Made by a program: the position numbers and the translations under genes. Shown one piece after another: positions 28,300 through 40,265 of a stretch of DNA of 64,000 bases. The notes under the pieces were generated by a model. The model saw only the letters and a list, made by a program, of their open reading frames with translations. It did no database searches and was not told where the DNA came from. Each line of letters begins with the position of its first letter. Within the stretch, counting starts at the first letter, position 1. This DNA is from Vibrio hippocampi (GTDB lineage: Bacteria; Pseudomonadota; Gammaproteobacteria; Enterobacterales; Vibrionaceae): NCBI RefSeq assembly GCF_921292975.1, contig NZ_CAKLCM010000001.1, positions 248,001-312,000 on the forward strand, written 5' to 3'.

Positions 28300-28590
28300 A
28301 TGAATATCCGTCCTCTACACGACCGAGTAATCGTTGAACGTCAAGAAGTTGAATCAAAATCTGCTGGCGGCATCGTTTTAACTGGTTCAGCTGCGGAAAA
28401 ATCTACACGTGGTACTGTATTGGCTGTGGGTAACGGCCGTATTTTGGAAAATGGTTCAGTACAACCATTAGACGTAAAAGTAGGCGACACAGTTATCTTC
28501 GCTGAAGGCTACGGCACCAAAACTGAAAAAATTGATGGTAAAGAAGTTCTAATAATGTCTGAGAACGACATTATGGCAATCGTTGAGTAA
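28300..28590 (+). CDS. groES: Co-chaperonin GroES
   Basis: Heptameric lid of the GroEL chaperonin. 96 residues, starting [20 protein letters not shown], with the mobile loop [16 protein letters not shown] and the conserved C-terminal [13 protein letters not shown]. Has AGGAG 9 bases before the ATG. Co-transcribed with groEL from the heat-shock promoter. Confidence 0.98.
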   Translation: MNIRPLHDRVIVERQEVESKSAGGIVLTGSAAEKSTRGTVLAVGNGRILENGSVQPLDVKVGDTVIFAEGYGTKTEKIDGKEVLIMSENDIMAIVE

Positions 28591-28647
28591 TTTTTGCTCT
28601 GAATAATAAAGTCATCCCTAGAATTTTAGATTTAGATAAGGAAATAA

Positions 28648-30288
<1,641 letters not shown>

Positions 30289-30328
30289 TCATCCTCTTTT
30301 TAGCCGTTACTTATAGCTAAAAAATTAG

Positions 30329-30363
30329 AAGGATCTCATTGGTGACAATGAGATCCTTTTTTT
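30329..30363 (+). terminator. Terminator of groESL
   Basis: Perfect 13-bp stem AAGGATCTCATTG / CAATGAGATCCTT, 4-nt loop, followed by seven T. Confidence 0.94.
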
Positions 30364-30759
30364 CTGGGGTATTCCTGTGTTTATCGGTGTTTCGTCAAGC
30401 TCGCATTGTTGCTTTCTTTATGCGGATAAAGGCAACAGTGACTCTGTATTAATGGCTGTTCGCGCGGCTCATCCTGTCATTTGTTTATTTGAAGCTGTTG
30501 GGCGAGCGTCGCAACAATTCATTCAGACATAGCCTATTTAAAAGCTTTTCTTACCTTTTATGACAAATAAATAAGCTCATCATTACCACCAGAGTGATCT
30601 CACCCATATTGTTGTTGTTTTAATGATTATTTATTCACCTTATTGTGACTTTCTCCGAAATCTCTTGTTTTAGAAAGACATACCATTGCAATCGATTACA
30701 ATAATTTGCAATTCGTTGCATAGCGTTGCTTTCTTTTAAAGCTAATCAAGGGGTGAAAA
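30364..30759. other. Intergenic region between groEL and the PL6 lyase (396 bp)
   Basis: No gene seen. A hairpin with complementary ends GTTGC / GCAAC lies near 30407-30434. The last 100 bp hold the LacI-type operator candidate and several TTGCA/TGCAA copies close to the lyase start, so it reads as the control region of the lyase. It also marks one edge of the accessory block. Confidence 0.5.
30687..30700. promoter_or_regulatory. LacI-family operator candidate upstream of the PL6 lyase
   Basis: TGCAATCGATTACA fits the LacI/GalR pattern TGNAANCGNTTNCA at every fixed position, with one asymmetry between half-sites. It lies 60 bp before the start codon, and further TTGCAA / TTGCA copies follow at 30706-30730. 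No LacI-type regulator gene is in the window. Confidence 0.45.
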
Positions 30760-33700
30760 ATGTATAAGAAGCTACTACTTGCTTCCGCAGTTGTTGGATT
30801 GACAGCATGTGGAGGAGAATCTACCTCTAGTGGTACCGATCCTGGTTCTGATAATACCCCTGCTGTGATAGCAGGAACCGATACAGCGAGTATCTACTCT
30901 ACCTCAACGAGCGTTAGCGAATCGTTAACGATAACCGATGTTGATGCTGGTGAAGCTGAGTTCGTATCGAGTAGTGCCACTGAGTATGGTACGTTTACCA
31001 TCAGTACATCGGGTGATTGGACTTACAAACTTGATACGACCAATAGCGATGTTGTTGCGTTAGCATCAGGTGAAACCTTAACCGAAAGCATTACCGTTTC
31101 ATCGGTGGACGGTACGCAACACACGGTCACCATCACCATCACTGCTCCTTCTAGTACGAATACTCCTGCTGTGATAGCAGGAACCGATACAGCAAGTATC
31201 GACTCAACGGCAACGAGCGTTAGCGAATCGTTAACGATAACCGATGATGACGCTGGTGAAGCTGAGTTCGTATCGAGTAGTGCCAGTAAGTATGGTACGT
31301 TTACTATCAGTGCATCGGGCGATTGGACTTACGAACTTGATACGACCAATAGCGATGTTGTTGCGTTAGCATCAGGTGAAACCTTAACCGAAAGCATTAC
31401 CGTTTCATCGGTGGACGGTACGCAACACACGATCACTATTACTATCACCGCTCCTACCTCTGCTACTAATACTCCTGCTGTGATAGCAGGAACCGATACA
31501 GCGAGTATCTACTCAACGGCAACGAGCGTTAGCGAATCGTTAACGATAACCGATGATGATGCTGGTGAAGCTGAGTTCGTATCGAGTAGTGCCAGTAAGT
31601 ATGGTACGTTTACTATCAGTGCATCGGGCGATTGGACTTACGAACTTGATGCGACCAATAGCGATGTTGTTGCGTTAGCATCAGGCGAAACCTTAACCGA
31701 AAGCATTACCGTTACATCGGTGGACGGTACGCAACACACGGTCACCATTACCATAGAATACGCTGATGAAGGTGTATTGATTACGCCAACCTTACCGAAT
31801 GGCGTATTAACTATTCCTGAGGTTGATTGTACACAAGTATTTACTGATGCAGATGATTTAGCTGATGCAGCATCAGAGTCTATGGAAGCGGGTACGACCT
31901 TATGCTTAGCTGATGGAACATATACTAGTGGATTTGAAGTTAAGTTTGGTGGTGCTGGTACGAAAGAAGCGCCAATAAAAATAGCGGCGGAGAATCCAGG
32001 TAAGGTCATTTTCTCGGGCGGGGAAGTATCCATTAAAATGGGTGGCTCTTATGCTCAATTCCAAGGCTTTATTTTTGAAGAGCCCATTTTTAGTAGTAGC
32101 TTTTTTGAAACACGTTTAGGCAGTAATTTAGAAGACCTTTGTCATAATTGCCGTATTACAGAAAATGTCATTGTTAACGGTAAAGCAACGAGCTCAGGTG
32201 GTATTTTCGCGCATGTTTACGGTAAAGATATTTGGGTCGACCATAATATTTTTAGTGGTAAAACAGCAGCGAACCCGATGGTTTCAATCAACCGTTGGGT
32301 AAATGATGAGGCGACGGAAGAAGAGGTACTTCAGTTTATTGCGCAAGGCGCTATTGTTTACGGTAATTATATTGCAAACCGTCCACCAGCAAATGGGAAA
32401 ATGTACGCTGATAGCGGTGATAACGACTACGAAGCAGTCAGGACGGGTTTAAGTGCGACTCACCATTACCCAGGCAATTCTATGGTTGTCGGTAATCTAT
32501 TTGAAAATATTCAAGGTGAAGCAGAAGTTATTTCAAATAAAGGCACCAATAACGTTATCTCTGGTAATACCGTGCGCAATAGTTATGGTTCAATTACTAA
32601 CCGTCATGGTAATACTAACGTGATCAGCAATAACTTTATGTTTGGCGATGGCTTCCCATACGCAGGTGGCTTACGTATCGTTGATGACGGTCATACCATT
32701 ACCAATAACTACATCGAAGGGGCACGTTACCAAAACACTTCGCATCACGGTGGTATTGTGATCATTGGCCATGATGGCGCGGGTGATGGCGATAACGGTT
32801 ATCAACAGGTAGAAAACGTGCATATTGCGCATAATACGGTTGTGAATAGTGTCAATAGTGTCAATGTAAATGGTGGTGGTAAGTCAAAAACGCCTAAGCT
32901 AGTCTATTTTGCGAACAATATTATTGATCAAGCTGTTGGTGATGTTTTTGTTGATACCGAAGACGGTATTGGGGAAGGCTCTGTCTACACGGGTAATATT
33001 GTTTATGGCAGTGGCAAGTTAGCAGAAACAGATGATGTGGATGCAACCGATCTTGGTGCGACATTTATGTCTGCAGCGTTAGCAAAAGCGGAAGATGGGC
33101 TTTATCGTCCAAGTGATGACTCGCCAGATTTAACTGCTGGAAGCTACGAAAAAGCGGATTTTGCTGATGTAACTCAAGATATGGACGGTACTGCTCGTGG
33201 TGACACGACACAAGTAGGTGCTGATGATATTAATACCGACACCGCAACAGTGACACCATTAGAGTACGCAGACGTTGGTCCACAATCATATTCCTACGAA
33301 AAACCTGCCGCTATTATGGTAGAAGCTGAGATTGCTAATGCTGACTTTGAAGATGGTTTAACAAGTTGGAGTGGTGGTTCAATTATTGATACTGACGCAG
33401 GTGCGTTTGCGGGTAATAGCTTATTAGTTTCTGGAAGCGCAACCGCATCACAATCGGATATTGCTTTAACCGCTAGTGAAAAATACGCTGTCTCTGCTTT
33501 TGTTAAAGGCACCTATTCAATTGTTGTTAATGATCATGTCTTTGAAGGGGAAGAAACATCGAGTAATTACACCTATGTAATCCATGAGTTTGAAACGGGT
33601 GTCGATGAAACAACAGGTACAATCACCTTAAAAGTCGCTGATGAAGTGACCGTTGATTCAGTCGTAGATGGCAATTTGGATAACTGGAAGAATGATAGTG

Positions 33701-34308
33701 GTTCACTTGGTGTCTGGGACACTGTTGAAGATAGTGATGGTGGTTTAGGTGATGTGGGTAGTTCATCAGATAGCGCCTTTGATGGTGGGTCTGTTCGCAT
33801 TAGATTTAAAGAAGATGAAGGTGATATTCATGACTTCACTGTAAAACCAAGTGTAAGTCAATCTATCACTGACGTTGCAACGGGGGTCGATCTTACTTAC
33901 TCACTTTATTACTGTGATAAGAAAGGTGATGATTCTTTAACCACGCTTCATTACGGTGTCAAAGACGGATCAGGAAATATCATTGCTGATGCTCGCACCC
34001 ATGTATCAAAGCTTGATGATGCCCCAGAAGGCTCTAATAAAGATTGCTTTAAACAAGTTACGCTTGTTATCGCAGATAATACGGCACCGGATGTTGAGAT
34101 ATTTGCAACCCTGGAAGTTGATACTGACACAATGAGCAGTGATACAGGTGGTAACCTTTATGCTCATGAACAGTATCTTGATGATGATTTAGAAGTGCGT
34201 GTTGATGAGTTTGTTTTATCTTATCAAGGTAAACCTGCAGATGACGCCGAAGCAATGCTTGATGAAGTCCGTTTGGTCAAGCGTACCATCGATGAACTTT
34301 CTGACTAG
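30760..34308 (+). CDS. Secreted PL6-family polysaccharide lyase lipoprotein (probable alginate lyase) with VCBS repeats
   Basis: 1182 residues. Signal peptide with lipobox LTAC (Cys17), so it is anchored in the outer membrane or released. Three tandem VCBS-type beta domains of about 102 residues (32-333) precede the catalytic parallel beta-helix, about 350-840. The catalytic pair is visible: Lys594 and Arg615, 21 residues apart as in chondroitinase B (Lys250/Arg271), with Glu587 and Glu589 matching its calcium ligands. The C-terminal 300 residues form two beta-sandwich modules, probably carbohydrate-binding (NADFEDGLTSW and NLDNWKND starts). PL6 enzymes act on alginate or dermatan sulfate; alginate is the likely substrate in a marine Vibrio. 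No other alginate genes are nearby. Confidence 0.88.
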   Translation: MYKKLLLASAVVGLTACGGESTSSGTDPGSDNTPAVIAGTDTASIYSTSTSVSESLTITDVDAGEAEFVSSSATEYGTFTISTSGDWTYKLDTTNSDVVALASGETLTESITVSSVDGTQHTVTITITAPSSTNTPAVIAGTDTASIDSTATSVSESLTITDDDAGEAEFVSSSASKYGTFTISASGDWTYELDTTNSDVVALASGETLTESITVSSVDGTQHTITITITAPTSATNTPAVIAGTDTASIYSTATSVSESLTITDDDAGEAEFVSSSASKYGTFTISASGDWTYELDATNSDVVALASGETLTESITVTSVDGTQHTVTITIEYADEGVLITPTLPNGVLTIPEVDCTQVFTDADDLADAASESMEAGTTLCLADGTYTSGFEVKFGGAGTKEAPIKIAAENPGKVIFSGGEVSIKMGGSYAQFQGFIFEEPIFSSSFFETRLGSNLEDLCHNCRITENVIVNGKATSSGGIFAHVYGKDIWVDHNIFSGKTAANPMVSINRWVNDEATEEEVLQFIAQGAIVYGNYIANRPPANGKMYADSGDNDYEAVRTGLSATHHYPGNSMVVGNLFENIQGEAEVISNKGTNNVISGNTVRNSYGSITNRHGNTNVISNNFMFGDGFPYAGGLRIVDDGHTITNNYIEGARYQNTSHHGGIVIIGHDGAGDGDNGYQQVENVHIAHNTVVNSVNSVNVNGGGKSKTPKLVYFANNIIDQAVGDVFVDTEDGIGEGSVYTGNIVYGSGKLAETDDVDATDLGATFMSAALAKAEDGLYRPSDDSPDLTAGSYEKADFADVTQDMDGTARGDTTQVGADDINTDTATVTPLEYADVGPQSYSYEKPAAIMVEAEIANADFEDGLTSWSGGSIIDTDAGAFAGNSLLVSGSATASQSDIALTASEKYAVSAFVKGTYSIVVNDHVFEGEETSSNYTYVIHEFETGVDETTGTITLKVADEVTVDSVVDGNLDNWKNDSGSLGVWDTVEDSDGGLGDVGSSSDSAFDGGSVRIRFKEDEGDIHDFTVKPSVSQSITDVATGVDLTYSLYYCDKKGDDSLTTLHYGVKDGSGNIIADARTHVSKLDDAPEGSNKDCFKQVTLVIADNTAPDVEIFATLEVDTDTMSSDTGGNLYAHEQYLDDDLEVRVDEFVLSYQGKPADDAEAMLDEVRLVKRTIDELSD
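30853..31757 (+). repeat. Three tandem near-identical VCBS repeat units inside the lyase gene
   Basis: Units start at 30853, 31159 and 31468 (306 and 309 bp apart), each beginning AATAC[CT]CCTGCTGTGATAG and encoding NTPAVIAGTDTASI... through SVDGTQHTVTITI. The copies differ at only a few positions per 100 bases, including silent ones, so they were duplicated or homogenised recently. The copy number may vary between strains. Confidence 0.93.
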
Positions 34309-34373
34309 TCGATAATTGATTGACATCTTAAATGACCAAAGGAGGCTTGCTTAATCGCTGCTCTCCTATACAC

Positions 34374-34405
34374 AAATCCCCAAGCCATGGCTTGGGGATT
34401 TTTTT
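34374..34405 (+). terminator. Terminator of the PL6 lyase gene
   Basis: 13-bp stem AAATCCCCAAGCC / GGCTTGGGGATTT followed by five further T. Confidence 0.92.
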
Positions 34406-34442
34406 GAACTAATTTTATGTTTCATGAGCTGACTATCTAAGA

Positions 34443-34474
34443 GATCGAAGGGGTTTTCCTTTTCGGTCTTTTTT
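34443..34474 (+). terminator. Second terminator-like hairpin after the lyase gene
   Basis: Imperfect stem GATCGAAGGGG / CCTTTTCGGTC with G-T pairs, then seven T. Only 37 bp after the first terminator and with no gene in between. It may be a leftover from a deleted gene or a fail-safe. Confidence 0.6.
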
Positions 34475-34601
34475 GTGTTTTGTGTTTTGTGAAATGTGAT
34501 GGATTTTACGGACTGATGACATTTTGCGTCACCTGCCTACCTATTATCACCTAAACTAAATTTAGTTAGTGATAAAAAACAGGTAACTATTGGAGATAAC
34601 A

Positions 34602-35162
34602 ATGAAAAAAGCAGCTTCAACTCTCGCTCTTATGGCAGCAGTGGCAGCGCCAGCGGTTTTTGCTAGTACCCCAGTGATGTTTTCCACTCTCAATGGATTC
34701 AATGCGCCTGATGCTGGTGCGGTTGGTGGTGTCAGACTTGCCGTTCTTCACGGTCAAGTTGATGAAGTGAAAGGGGTTGATTTTTCTCTTTTAGGTATGT
34801 CAGAAACCAAGCGTACAACGGGTGTCAACTTTGGTCTGTTCTTTGGTGCCTCTAAGGTGACTCAAGAGATGAAAGGAGCTTCTTTGGGTCTATTCAACTG
34901 GAACACCGGTAAGACACAAGGTGTTAACCTAGGTGCGGTAAACGTGACTCAAGACGTACAAGGTTTAAACTGGAGTGCAGTGAACTACTCTGAGGGTTAC
35001 ACCATGGCAGATATCGGTCTGGCGAGTATTTCAAATAAATCTAACTTCCAATTTGGTATTTTTAATAAAACCAATACGATTGATGGTATTCAAATCGGCT
35101 TAATTAACTGCGCCGATAACGGTTTCCTTAAGTGCTTCCCAATCATCAATTTCGCAAAATAG
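34602..35162 (+). CDS. Exported protein with LA_2272-type GLFN/GLIN surface repeats
   Basis: 186 residues from the ATG at 34602 (GGAG 8 bases upstream). Signal peptide of about 22 residues ending VFAS. The mature part is built of short repeats of about 20 residues, such as GVNFGLFFGAS, GASLGLFNWNT, GVNLGAVNVTQ, GLNWSAVNYSE, FQFGIFNKTN and IQIGLINCAD, a beta-strand pattern seen in LA_2272-like surface proteins of many Gram-negatives. Two cysteines near the end (LINCADNGFLKCFP) could pair. Function unknown; followed by its own terminator. Confidence 0.8.
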   Translation: MKKAASTLALMAAVAAPAVFASTPVMFSTLNGFNAPDAGAVGGVRLAVLHGQVDEVKGVDFSLLGMSETKRTTGVNFGLFFGASKVTQEMKGASLGLFNWNTGKTQGVNLGAVNVTQDVQGLNWSAVNYSEGYTMADIGLASISNKSNFQFGIFNKTNTIDGIQIGLINCADNGFLKCFPIINFAK

Positions 35163-35186
35163 TGACCATTGGGCACTGAAACGAAT

Positions 35187-35216
35187 AGGCCCTAGCTAAA
35201 TCGCTAGGGCCTTTTT
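35187..35216 (+). terminator. Terminator after the surface-repeat protein
   Basis: 10-bp stem AGGCCCTAGC / GCTAGGGCCT, 6-nt loop, followed by TTTTC. It lies just past epmB's stop on the other strand and may serve both. Confidence 0.9.
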
Positions 35217-35227
35217 CTCAAGTCACG

Positions 35228-36250
35228 CTACTCCAGATTGAGATCCAATGGGGTTTTGCTTTTTCTTCCCCCTTCCTCTCGCGTCAACTTGGGAACAAGG
35301 TACCCAGAAACCCTTTCGAGCAACCCTTGCATAATCGCCTTAGCTTGTTGATCACTGACATAGAAATGGGCAGCACCTTGAACTTTGTCGAGAACATGCA
35401 GGTAGTAAGGCAGAATTCCTGAATTGAATAGTGTATGGCTCAATTCAATTTGTGATTCCACATCATCATTGACGCCTTTGAGCAGCACGCCTTGATTTAA
35501 TACCGTCACACCCACCTCTTTAAGCTTATCGATACTCGCCGCGAGTTCACGGTTAACTTCGTTTGCATGGTTAATATGCGTCACCAGAACCACGTTGAGG
35601 CGCGTCTGTGCAAATAACTGCACTAACTCCTCGGTAATACGTTGTGGGATCACCACAGGCAGACGAGTATGCACACGGATGGTGTTAATGTGCGGTATTT
35701 GTTCAATGCGTTGCATCAACCAAGCCAGCTCATGGTCTTTTGCCATCAAGGGATCGCCCCCTGACAAAATAACCTCGTTGATGGCAGGTTGGTTAGCAAT
35801 ATAGTCTAAAGCTTGCTGCCATTGCGTTTTACCGCCTTTGTTGTCTTGGTAAGGAAAATGGCGGCGGAAACAGTAGCGACAGTTGACGGCGCAACCCCCT
35901 TTGACAATCATCAGTGCACGGCTTTGGTATTTATGCAAAAGCCCCGGAACCACACTGTCTTGCTCCTCAAGCGGATCTTGGGAGTATCCATCATGAACCT
36001 CAAACTCTTCACTAAGAGGGAGAACCTGCCTTAGTAGAGGATCATTGGGGTTGCCTTTTTCCATGCGATCAACAAAGCTTTGAGGAACACGCATTGGAAA
36101 TAAGCGCCTAGCCCTAAGGCCTGTTTCCCAGGGCGTCGCATCAATCTGTAACTGCTCTAGCAGTTGATAGGGATCTGAGATCGCATTCGCTAATTGTTTG
36201 AGCCAGTTTTGCTCAACAGAAACAAGATTTCGGGTTATGATAGGCGACAT
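35228..36250 (-). CDS. epmB: EF-P beta-lysylation protein EpmB (lysine 2,3-aminomutase)
   Basis: Radical-SAM, PLP-dependent enzyme that turns (S)-alpha-lysine into (R)-beta-lysine, which EpmA attaches to elongation factor P. 340 residues. The radical-SAM cluster is CAVNCRYCFRRHFP (CxxxCxxC); INEVILSGGDPLMAKD and HTRLPVVIPQRI are the aminomutase core. Divergent from its target gene efp with only 34 bp between, so the two promoters overlap. The partner epmA is at 40517, beyond the frd operon. Confidence 0.97.
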   Translation of the reverse strand: MSPIITRNLVSVEQNWLKQLANAISDPYQLLEQLQIDATPWETGLRARRLFPMRVPQSFVDRMEKGNPNDPLLRQVLPLSEEFEVHDGYSQDPLEEQDSVVPGLLHKYQSRALMIVKGGCAVNCRYCFRRHFPYQDNKGGKTQWQQALDYIANQPAINEVILSGGDPLMAKDHELAWLMQRIEQIPHINTIRVHTRLPVVIPQRITEELVQLFAQTRLNVVLVTHINHANEVNRELAASIDKLKEVGVTVLNQGVLLKGVNDDVESQIELSHTLFNSGILPYYLHVLDKVQGAAHFYVSDQQAKAIMQGLLERVSGYLVPKLTREEGGRKSKTPLDLNLE

Positions 36251-36284
36251 GAAATTTTAACTCGAAGAAAACTAAGAGGATACA

Positions 36285-36851
36285 ATGGCTACTGTTAGCA
36301 CCAATGAATTTAAAGGCGGTCTGAAATTAATGCTTGATAGCGAGCCTTGCGTGATTCTAGAAAACGAATACGTAAAGCCAGGTAAAGGCCAAGCGTTCAA
36401 CCGTGTAAAAATTCGTAAGCTACTGTCTGGCAAAGTGCTAGAGAAAACATTTAAGTCAGGTGAAACTGTTGAAGTTGCTGACGTAATGGATATCGACCTA
36501 GACTACCTATACTCAGATGGTGAATTCTACCACTTTATGAACGCTGAAACATTCGAGCAGATTGCTGCTGATGTTAAAGCAGTGGGTGACAACGCAAAAT
36601 GGTTGGTAGAAAACAACACTTGTATGCTTACTCTTTGGAATGGTAACCCAATTACTGTGACTCCACCTAATTTTGTTGAGCTAGAAGTGGTTGAAACGGA
36701 CCCTGGTCTGAAAGGTGATACTCAAGGTACGGGTGGTAAACCTGCGACACTAACAACAGGCGCGGTTGTTCGTGTTCCACTGTTCATCCAAATTGGTGAA
36801 GTGATTAAGGTGGATACACGTACAGCTGAATACGTAGGTCGTGTGAAGTAA
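36285..36851 (+). CDS. efp: Translation elongation factor P
   Basis: Relieves ribosome stalling at polyproline stretches. 188 residues, [17 protein letters not shown], with Lys34 in the loop VKPGKGQAF, the site of beta-lysylation, and a normal OB-fold C-terminus (AEYVGRVK). Has AAGAGG upstream of the ATG. Both modifying enzymes (epmB, epmA) are in this window. Ends at a terminator before the convergent frdD. Confidence 0.98.
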   Translation: MATVSTNEFKGGLKLMLDSEPCVILENEYVKPGKGQAFNRVKIRKLLSGKVLEKTFKSGETVEVADVMDIDLDYLYSDGEFYHFMNAETFEQIAADVKAVGDNAKWLVENNTCMLTLWNGNPITVTPPNFVELEVVETDPGLKGDTQGTGGKPATLTTGAVVRVPLFIQIGEVIKVDTRTAEYVGRVK

Positions 36852-36880
36852 TTCAATTCGAGCTAGTTAATGAAAATAGA

Positions 36881-36909
36881 AGAGGTCGCCAAATGCGACC
36901 TCTTTTTTT
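36881..36909 (+). terminator. Terminator of efp
   Basis: 9-bp stem AGAGGTCGC / GCGACCTCT, 5-nt loop, then seven T. Confidence 0.92.
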
Positions 36910-36948
36910 GTGGTTCTTTTTATATGCTCTTTGGTCTATGGTTTTAGA

Positions 36949-37311
36949 TTACACCATAAAGACAAATATCACCGCGATACAGCTAATCAGCGCGGCAAAA
37001 AAATAACAAGCGATCTTACCGACCACCCCGGTGTGTAGTTTGAGATCGTGCATGCCGTGGTGGACTCTGTGCATGGCGTGCCACATAGGCAGAGCTAAGG
37101 TGGCGATGACAAACAAGCCGCCGATTAAGCTAGAGACAAAGCTAGATACGCGTTCATAACTTAGACTTTCAGCGTCAATAATACCGAGTGGCACTAAGAT
37201 ACCCAAAACCAAGATAGTAATCGGCGTTATCATGGCAAACCATGTCCCTCCGGCACCAAACAGTCCCCACCAGATTGGTTCGTCTGAACGTCTAGGATTA
37301 CGGTTAATCAT
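36949..37311 (-). CDS. frdD: Fumarate reductase membrane anchor FrdD
   Basis: Small membrane subunit that, with FrdC, anchors FrdAB and binds menaquinol. 120 residues from the ATG at 37311 ([22 protein letters not shown]), matching E. coli FrdD; the frame is open 20 codons upstream without homology. Three membrane helices and the [10 protein letters not shown] loop are present. Last gene of the frdABCD operon, 11 bp after frdC. Confidence 0.96.
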   Translation of the reverse strand: MINRNPRRSDEPIWWGLFGAGGTWFAMITPITILVLGILVPLGIIDAESLSYERVSSFVSSLIGGLFVIATLALPMWHAMHRVHHGMHDLKLHTGVVGKIACYFFAALISCIAVIFVFMV

Positions 37312-37322
37312 AATCAATCTCC

Positions 37323-37706
37323 TTACACTATGATCAGCACAATCAGTGAGATAGCAGCGACGGCAGCCCACTGTGCGAGCACAATCGTTTTCTTCTCAAT
37401 CGGTTTTCCCTTGATGCGAATGGGCATCACTTGAGGCATCATTGAGAAGAAGGTTGCAGCATGAAATAGACTCCCAGCAAGAGCAACGATATTAATTGCA
37501 ATCACGATGGGACTCGCCATAAACGCTAGCCAAGTATTCCAAGCATCCGCCCCTTTTACTAATGCTCCCAAACCAAAGGTAACAAATAGGGTAAACAATA
37601 TCAGTGGTAACACCGTCGCTTCTCTGAGCATATAGAAACGATAGAATGGGTGCTTGGTCCACCAAGTGGCGTTCATTTCGCGGACATAAGGTTTTCTATT
37701 ACTCAT
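37323..37706 (-). CDS. frdC: Fumarate reductase membrane anchor FrdC
   Basis: Membrane subunit of menaquinol:fumarate reductase. 127 residues from the ATG at 37706 ([34 protein letters not shown]); three membrane helices, with a conserved Glu in the first (LREAT) that takes part in quinol deprotonation. It begins 4 bp past the frdB stop codon. Confidence 0.96.
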   Translation of the reverse strand: MSNRKPYVREMNATWWTKHPFYRFYMLREATVLPLILFTLFVTFGLGALVKGADAWNTWLAFMASPIVIAINIVALAGSLFHAATFFSMMPQVMPIRIKGKPIEKKTIVLAQWAAVAAISLIVLIIV

Positions 37707-37710
37707 GATC

Positions 37711-38469
37711 TTATCCCTCCACCGTTTGCGCTTTACCGTCTGGTTTAAACATGGCAATCACAAAGTCAGTTGAAGATGCGATCTTTCCTTGGTTTACAGC
37801 GGCAGCTGGGTCAACATTCTTAGGGCAGACTTCTGAGCAGTAGCCGACAAAGGTACATCCCCAAGCGCCATTCTCACCATTAATCAGTGGCATACGCTCC
37901 TTAGCGCCGTTATCACGGCTGTCTAGGTTGTAGCGATGGGCTAGAGTGAGCGCGGCTGGTCCCATAAACTCTGGATTAAGCCCAAATTGAGGACAAGCGG
38001 CGTAGCAAAGACCGCAGTTGATACAGGCAGCAAACTGTTTGTATTTAGCCATCTGCTGTGGGGTCTGAAGGTTGGCACCCTCTTCGGGTTTACGGTCATT
38101 ACCAATAATGTAAGGCTTGATTGCCTCAAGTCGCTCGATAAATGGTGTCATATCGACGATCAAGTCTTTCTCAATGGCGAAATTCGCTAATGGCTCGATA
38201 GTGATGCCATCGGGATAATCACGTAGGAAACTCTTACATGCCAGTTTAGGTACGCCATTAACCATCACCCCACAAGAACCACAAATCGCCATGCGACATG
38301 ACCAGCGGTATGAAAGGTGCTTGTCTAAGTTGTCTTTGATGTAACCTATGGCGTCGAGTATTGACATGGTTTCATCAAAAGGCACTTCAAAGGTTTGCGT
38401 GTAAGGGGCACTGTCTTTTTCTGGGTCATAACGAAGAATATCGACCCTTTGGATTCGATTAGCTGACAT
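37711..38469 (-). CDS. frdB: Fumarate reductase iron-sulfur subunit
   Basis: Electron-transfer subunit carrying three clusters between menaquinol and the flavin. 252 residues with the [2Fe-2S] ligands in [15 protein letters not shown]...C, the [4Fe-4S] motif [12 protein letters not shown] and the [3Fe-4S] motif [14 protein letters not shown]. Its ATG overlaps the frdA stop codon (TAATG), so translation is coupled. Confidence 0.98.
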   Translation of the reverse strand: MSANRIQRVDILRYDPEKDSAPYTQTFEVPFDETMSILDAIGYIKDNLDKHLSYRWSCRMAICGSCGVMVNGVPKLACKSFLRDYPDGITIEPLANFAIEKDLIVDMTPFIERLEAIKPYIIGNDRKPEEGANLQTPQQMAKYKQFAACINCGLCYAACPQFGLNPEFMGPAALTLAHRYNLDSRDNGAKERMPLINGENGAWGCTFVGYCSEVCPKNVDPAAAVNQGKIASSTDFVIAMFKPDGKAQTVEG

Positions 38470-40265
38470 TATACTTGCTCCTCTTCGTTAGCTTGTTTCG
38501 CAGCTTCTTCAGCGGCGGCGCCATAGAGTCGGGCTTTTGGTTGAGACTTGGTGATAGTGACATCACTGTAGTCAATTTTTGGTGCGCTATCGGGTTGATA
38601 GAAAGCAAGAGAATGCTTTAAGAAGTTCACGTCATCACGCTCTGTGCATTCGTCATCAAGCCTTTGGTGAGCACCACGAGACTCTTTACGCAAAATCGCT
38701 GAGTGAACCATCGCCTCGGCGACTTCCAATCCATAGCCGACTTCAATGGCGTATAACAGGTCGGTATTGAATACCTTGCCTTTATCTTGGATCTTAATCT
38801 GTTTGTAGCGCTGCTTAAGCTCTTGAAGTTTCTCAATCGTCGCTTGCATCAGATCTTCTTGTCGGTAGATACCGCAACCCGCTTCCATGGAATGCCCCAT
38901 CTCGGTACGGATATCAGCCCAATTCTCATCGCCCTCTTGATCGAGTAGGGCTTGGATTCTCTGCTCGACTTCACTCACTTGAGTGGCAATGGCGCTGTCA
39001 TCCCAGCCAGCAAAGTTTTTGGCACACTCAACGGCATGTTCGCCAGCGACGCGACCAAATACGACAAATTCTGCTAGAGAGTTAGAGCCCAAGCGGTTAG
39101 CACCGTGCAAGCCGACGGAGGCACACTCGCCGACTGCGAATAAGCCGTTAATGCGAGTTTCGCATTGACCATTGGTTTCGATACCTCCCATGGTGTAGTG
39201 AACCGTTGGGCGGATTGGAATCGGTTCTTTGGCTGGGTCAACATTGACGTACGCCTTGGAGAGTTCGCAAATAAAGGGTAATCGTTCTTGAAGATACGCT
39301 TCACCAAGATGACGTAGGTCGAGATGAACCACATCGCCAAGCGGGTGTTTGATGGTGTTGCCTTTCTGCTGTTCATGCCAGAAAGCTTGCGATACTTTAT
39401 CGCGTGGTCCCAATTCCATGTACTTGTTCTTTGGCTCGCCGACTGGCGTTTCTGGTCCCATACCGTAGTCTTGTAGATAGCGATAGCCATCTTTGTTGAC
39501 GATGATGCCACCTTCACCACGACAGCCTTCGGTCATTAGGATCCCCGTACCCGGAAGACCGGTTGGGTGATATTGAACAAATTCCATATCACGCAGTGGT
39601 ACGCCGTGGCGATAAGCCATCGCCATGCCATCGCCAGTCACGATGCCGCCATTGGTGTTACAGTGATATACACGACCAGCCCCGCCAGTTGCTAAAACAA
39701 CGGACTTGGCTTTGATGATAACCAATTCACCTTCAGACATATGAATCGCGATAAGACCTTGCACTTCACCATTGACCACAAGCAGATCGACCACAAAATA
39801 CTCATCAAAACGTTCAATCTGTGGGTATTTCATTGAGGTTTGGAATAGGGTATGCAGCATATGAAAGCCAGTTTTGTCGGCGGCAAACCAAGTGCGCTCC
39901 ACTTTCATGCCACCAAAACGACGTACATTCACCTCGCCGTTTTCCTTGCGACTCCACGGGCAACCCCATTGCTCCATCTGGATCATTTCTCGTGTGGCGT
40001 TGTTAACGAAGTATTCAACAACATCTTGCTCGCATAGCCAATCGCCACCGCCAACGGTATCGTTGAAGTGGTTATCTAGACTATCTTCTTCCTTAATAAC
40101 GGCAGCGGATCCCCCTTCTGCGGCAACGGTGTGTGAACGCATTGGGTAGACTTTAGAAATCAGAGCGACTTTGATTTCCGGATTAGCCTCTGCGGCGGCA
40201 ATAGCAGTTCTTAGACCAGCGCCACCAGCGCCGATGACTGCGATATCTGTGGTTATTGTTTTCAC
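38469..40265 (-). CDS. frdA: Fumarate reductase flavoprotein subunit
   Basis: Catalytic subunit that reduces fumarate to succinate at a covalently bound FAD in anaerobic respiration. 598 residues. The FAD-binding N-terminus [20 protein letters not shown], the covalent flavin histidine His45 in [10 protein letters not shown], and the active-site stretches [15 protein letters not shown] and [15 protein letters not shown] are present. First gene of frdABCD. Upstream is a CRP/FNR-type dyad, and AspA and DcuA at the window's left edge supply its fumarate. Confidence 0.98.
   Translation of the reverse strand: MKTITTDIAVIGAGGAGLRTAIAAAEANPEIKVALISKVYPMRSHTVAAEGGSAAVIKEEDSLDNHFNDTVGGGDWLCEQDVVEYFVNNATREMIQMEQWGCPWSRKENGEVNVRRFGGMKVERTWFAADKTGFHMLHTLFQTSMKYPQIERFDEYFVVDLLVVNGEVQGLIAIHMSEGELVIIKAKSVVLATGGAGRVYHCNTNGGIVTGDGMAMAYRHGVPLRDMEFVQYHPTGLPGTGILMTEGCRGEGGIIVNKDGYRYLQDYGMGPETPVGEPKNKYMELGPRDKVSQAFWHEQQKGNTIKHPLGDVVHLDLRHLGEAYLQERLPFICELSKAYVNVDPAKEPIPIRPTVHYTMGGIETNGQCETRINGLFAVGECASVGLHGANRLGSNSLAEFVVFGRVAGEHAVECAKNFAGWDDSAIATQVSEVEQRIQALLDQEGDENWADIRTEMGHSMEAGCGIYRQEDLMQATIEKLQELKQRYKQIKIQDKGKVFNTDLLYAIEVGYGLEVAEAMVHSAILRKESRGAHQRLDDECTERDDVNFLKHSLAFYQPDSAPKIDYSDVTITKSQPKARLYGAAAEEAAKQANEEEQV

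Noticed and set aside
30853..31757. Regular repeats as a CRISPR or minisatellite array
   Set aside because: Unit length is about 306 bp, coding, in frame, and encodes VCBS domains; no short direct repeats with unique spacers.
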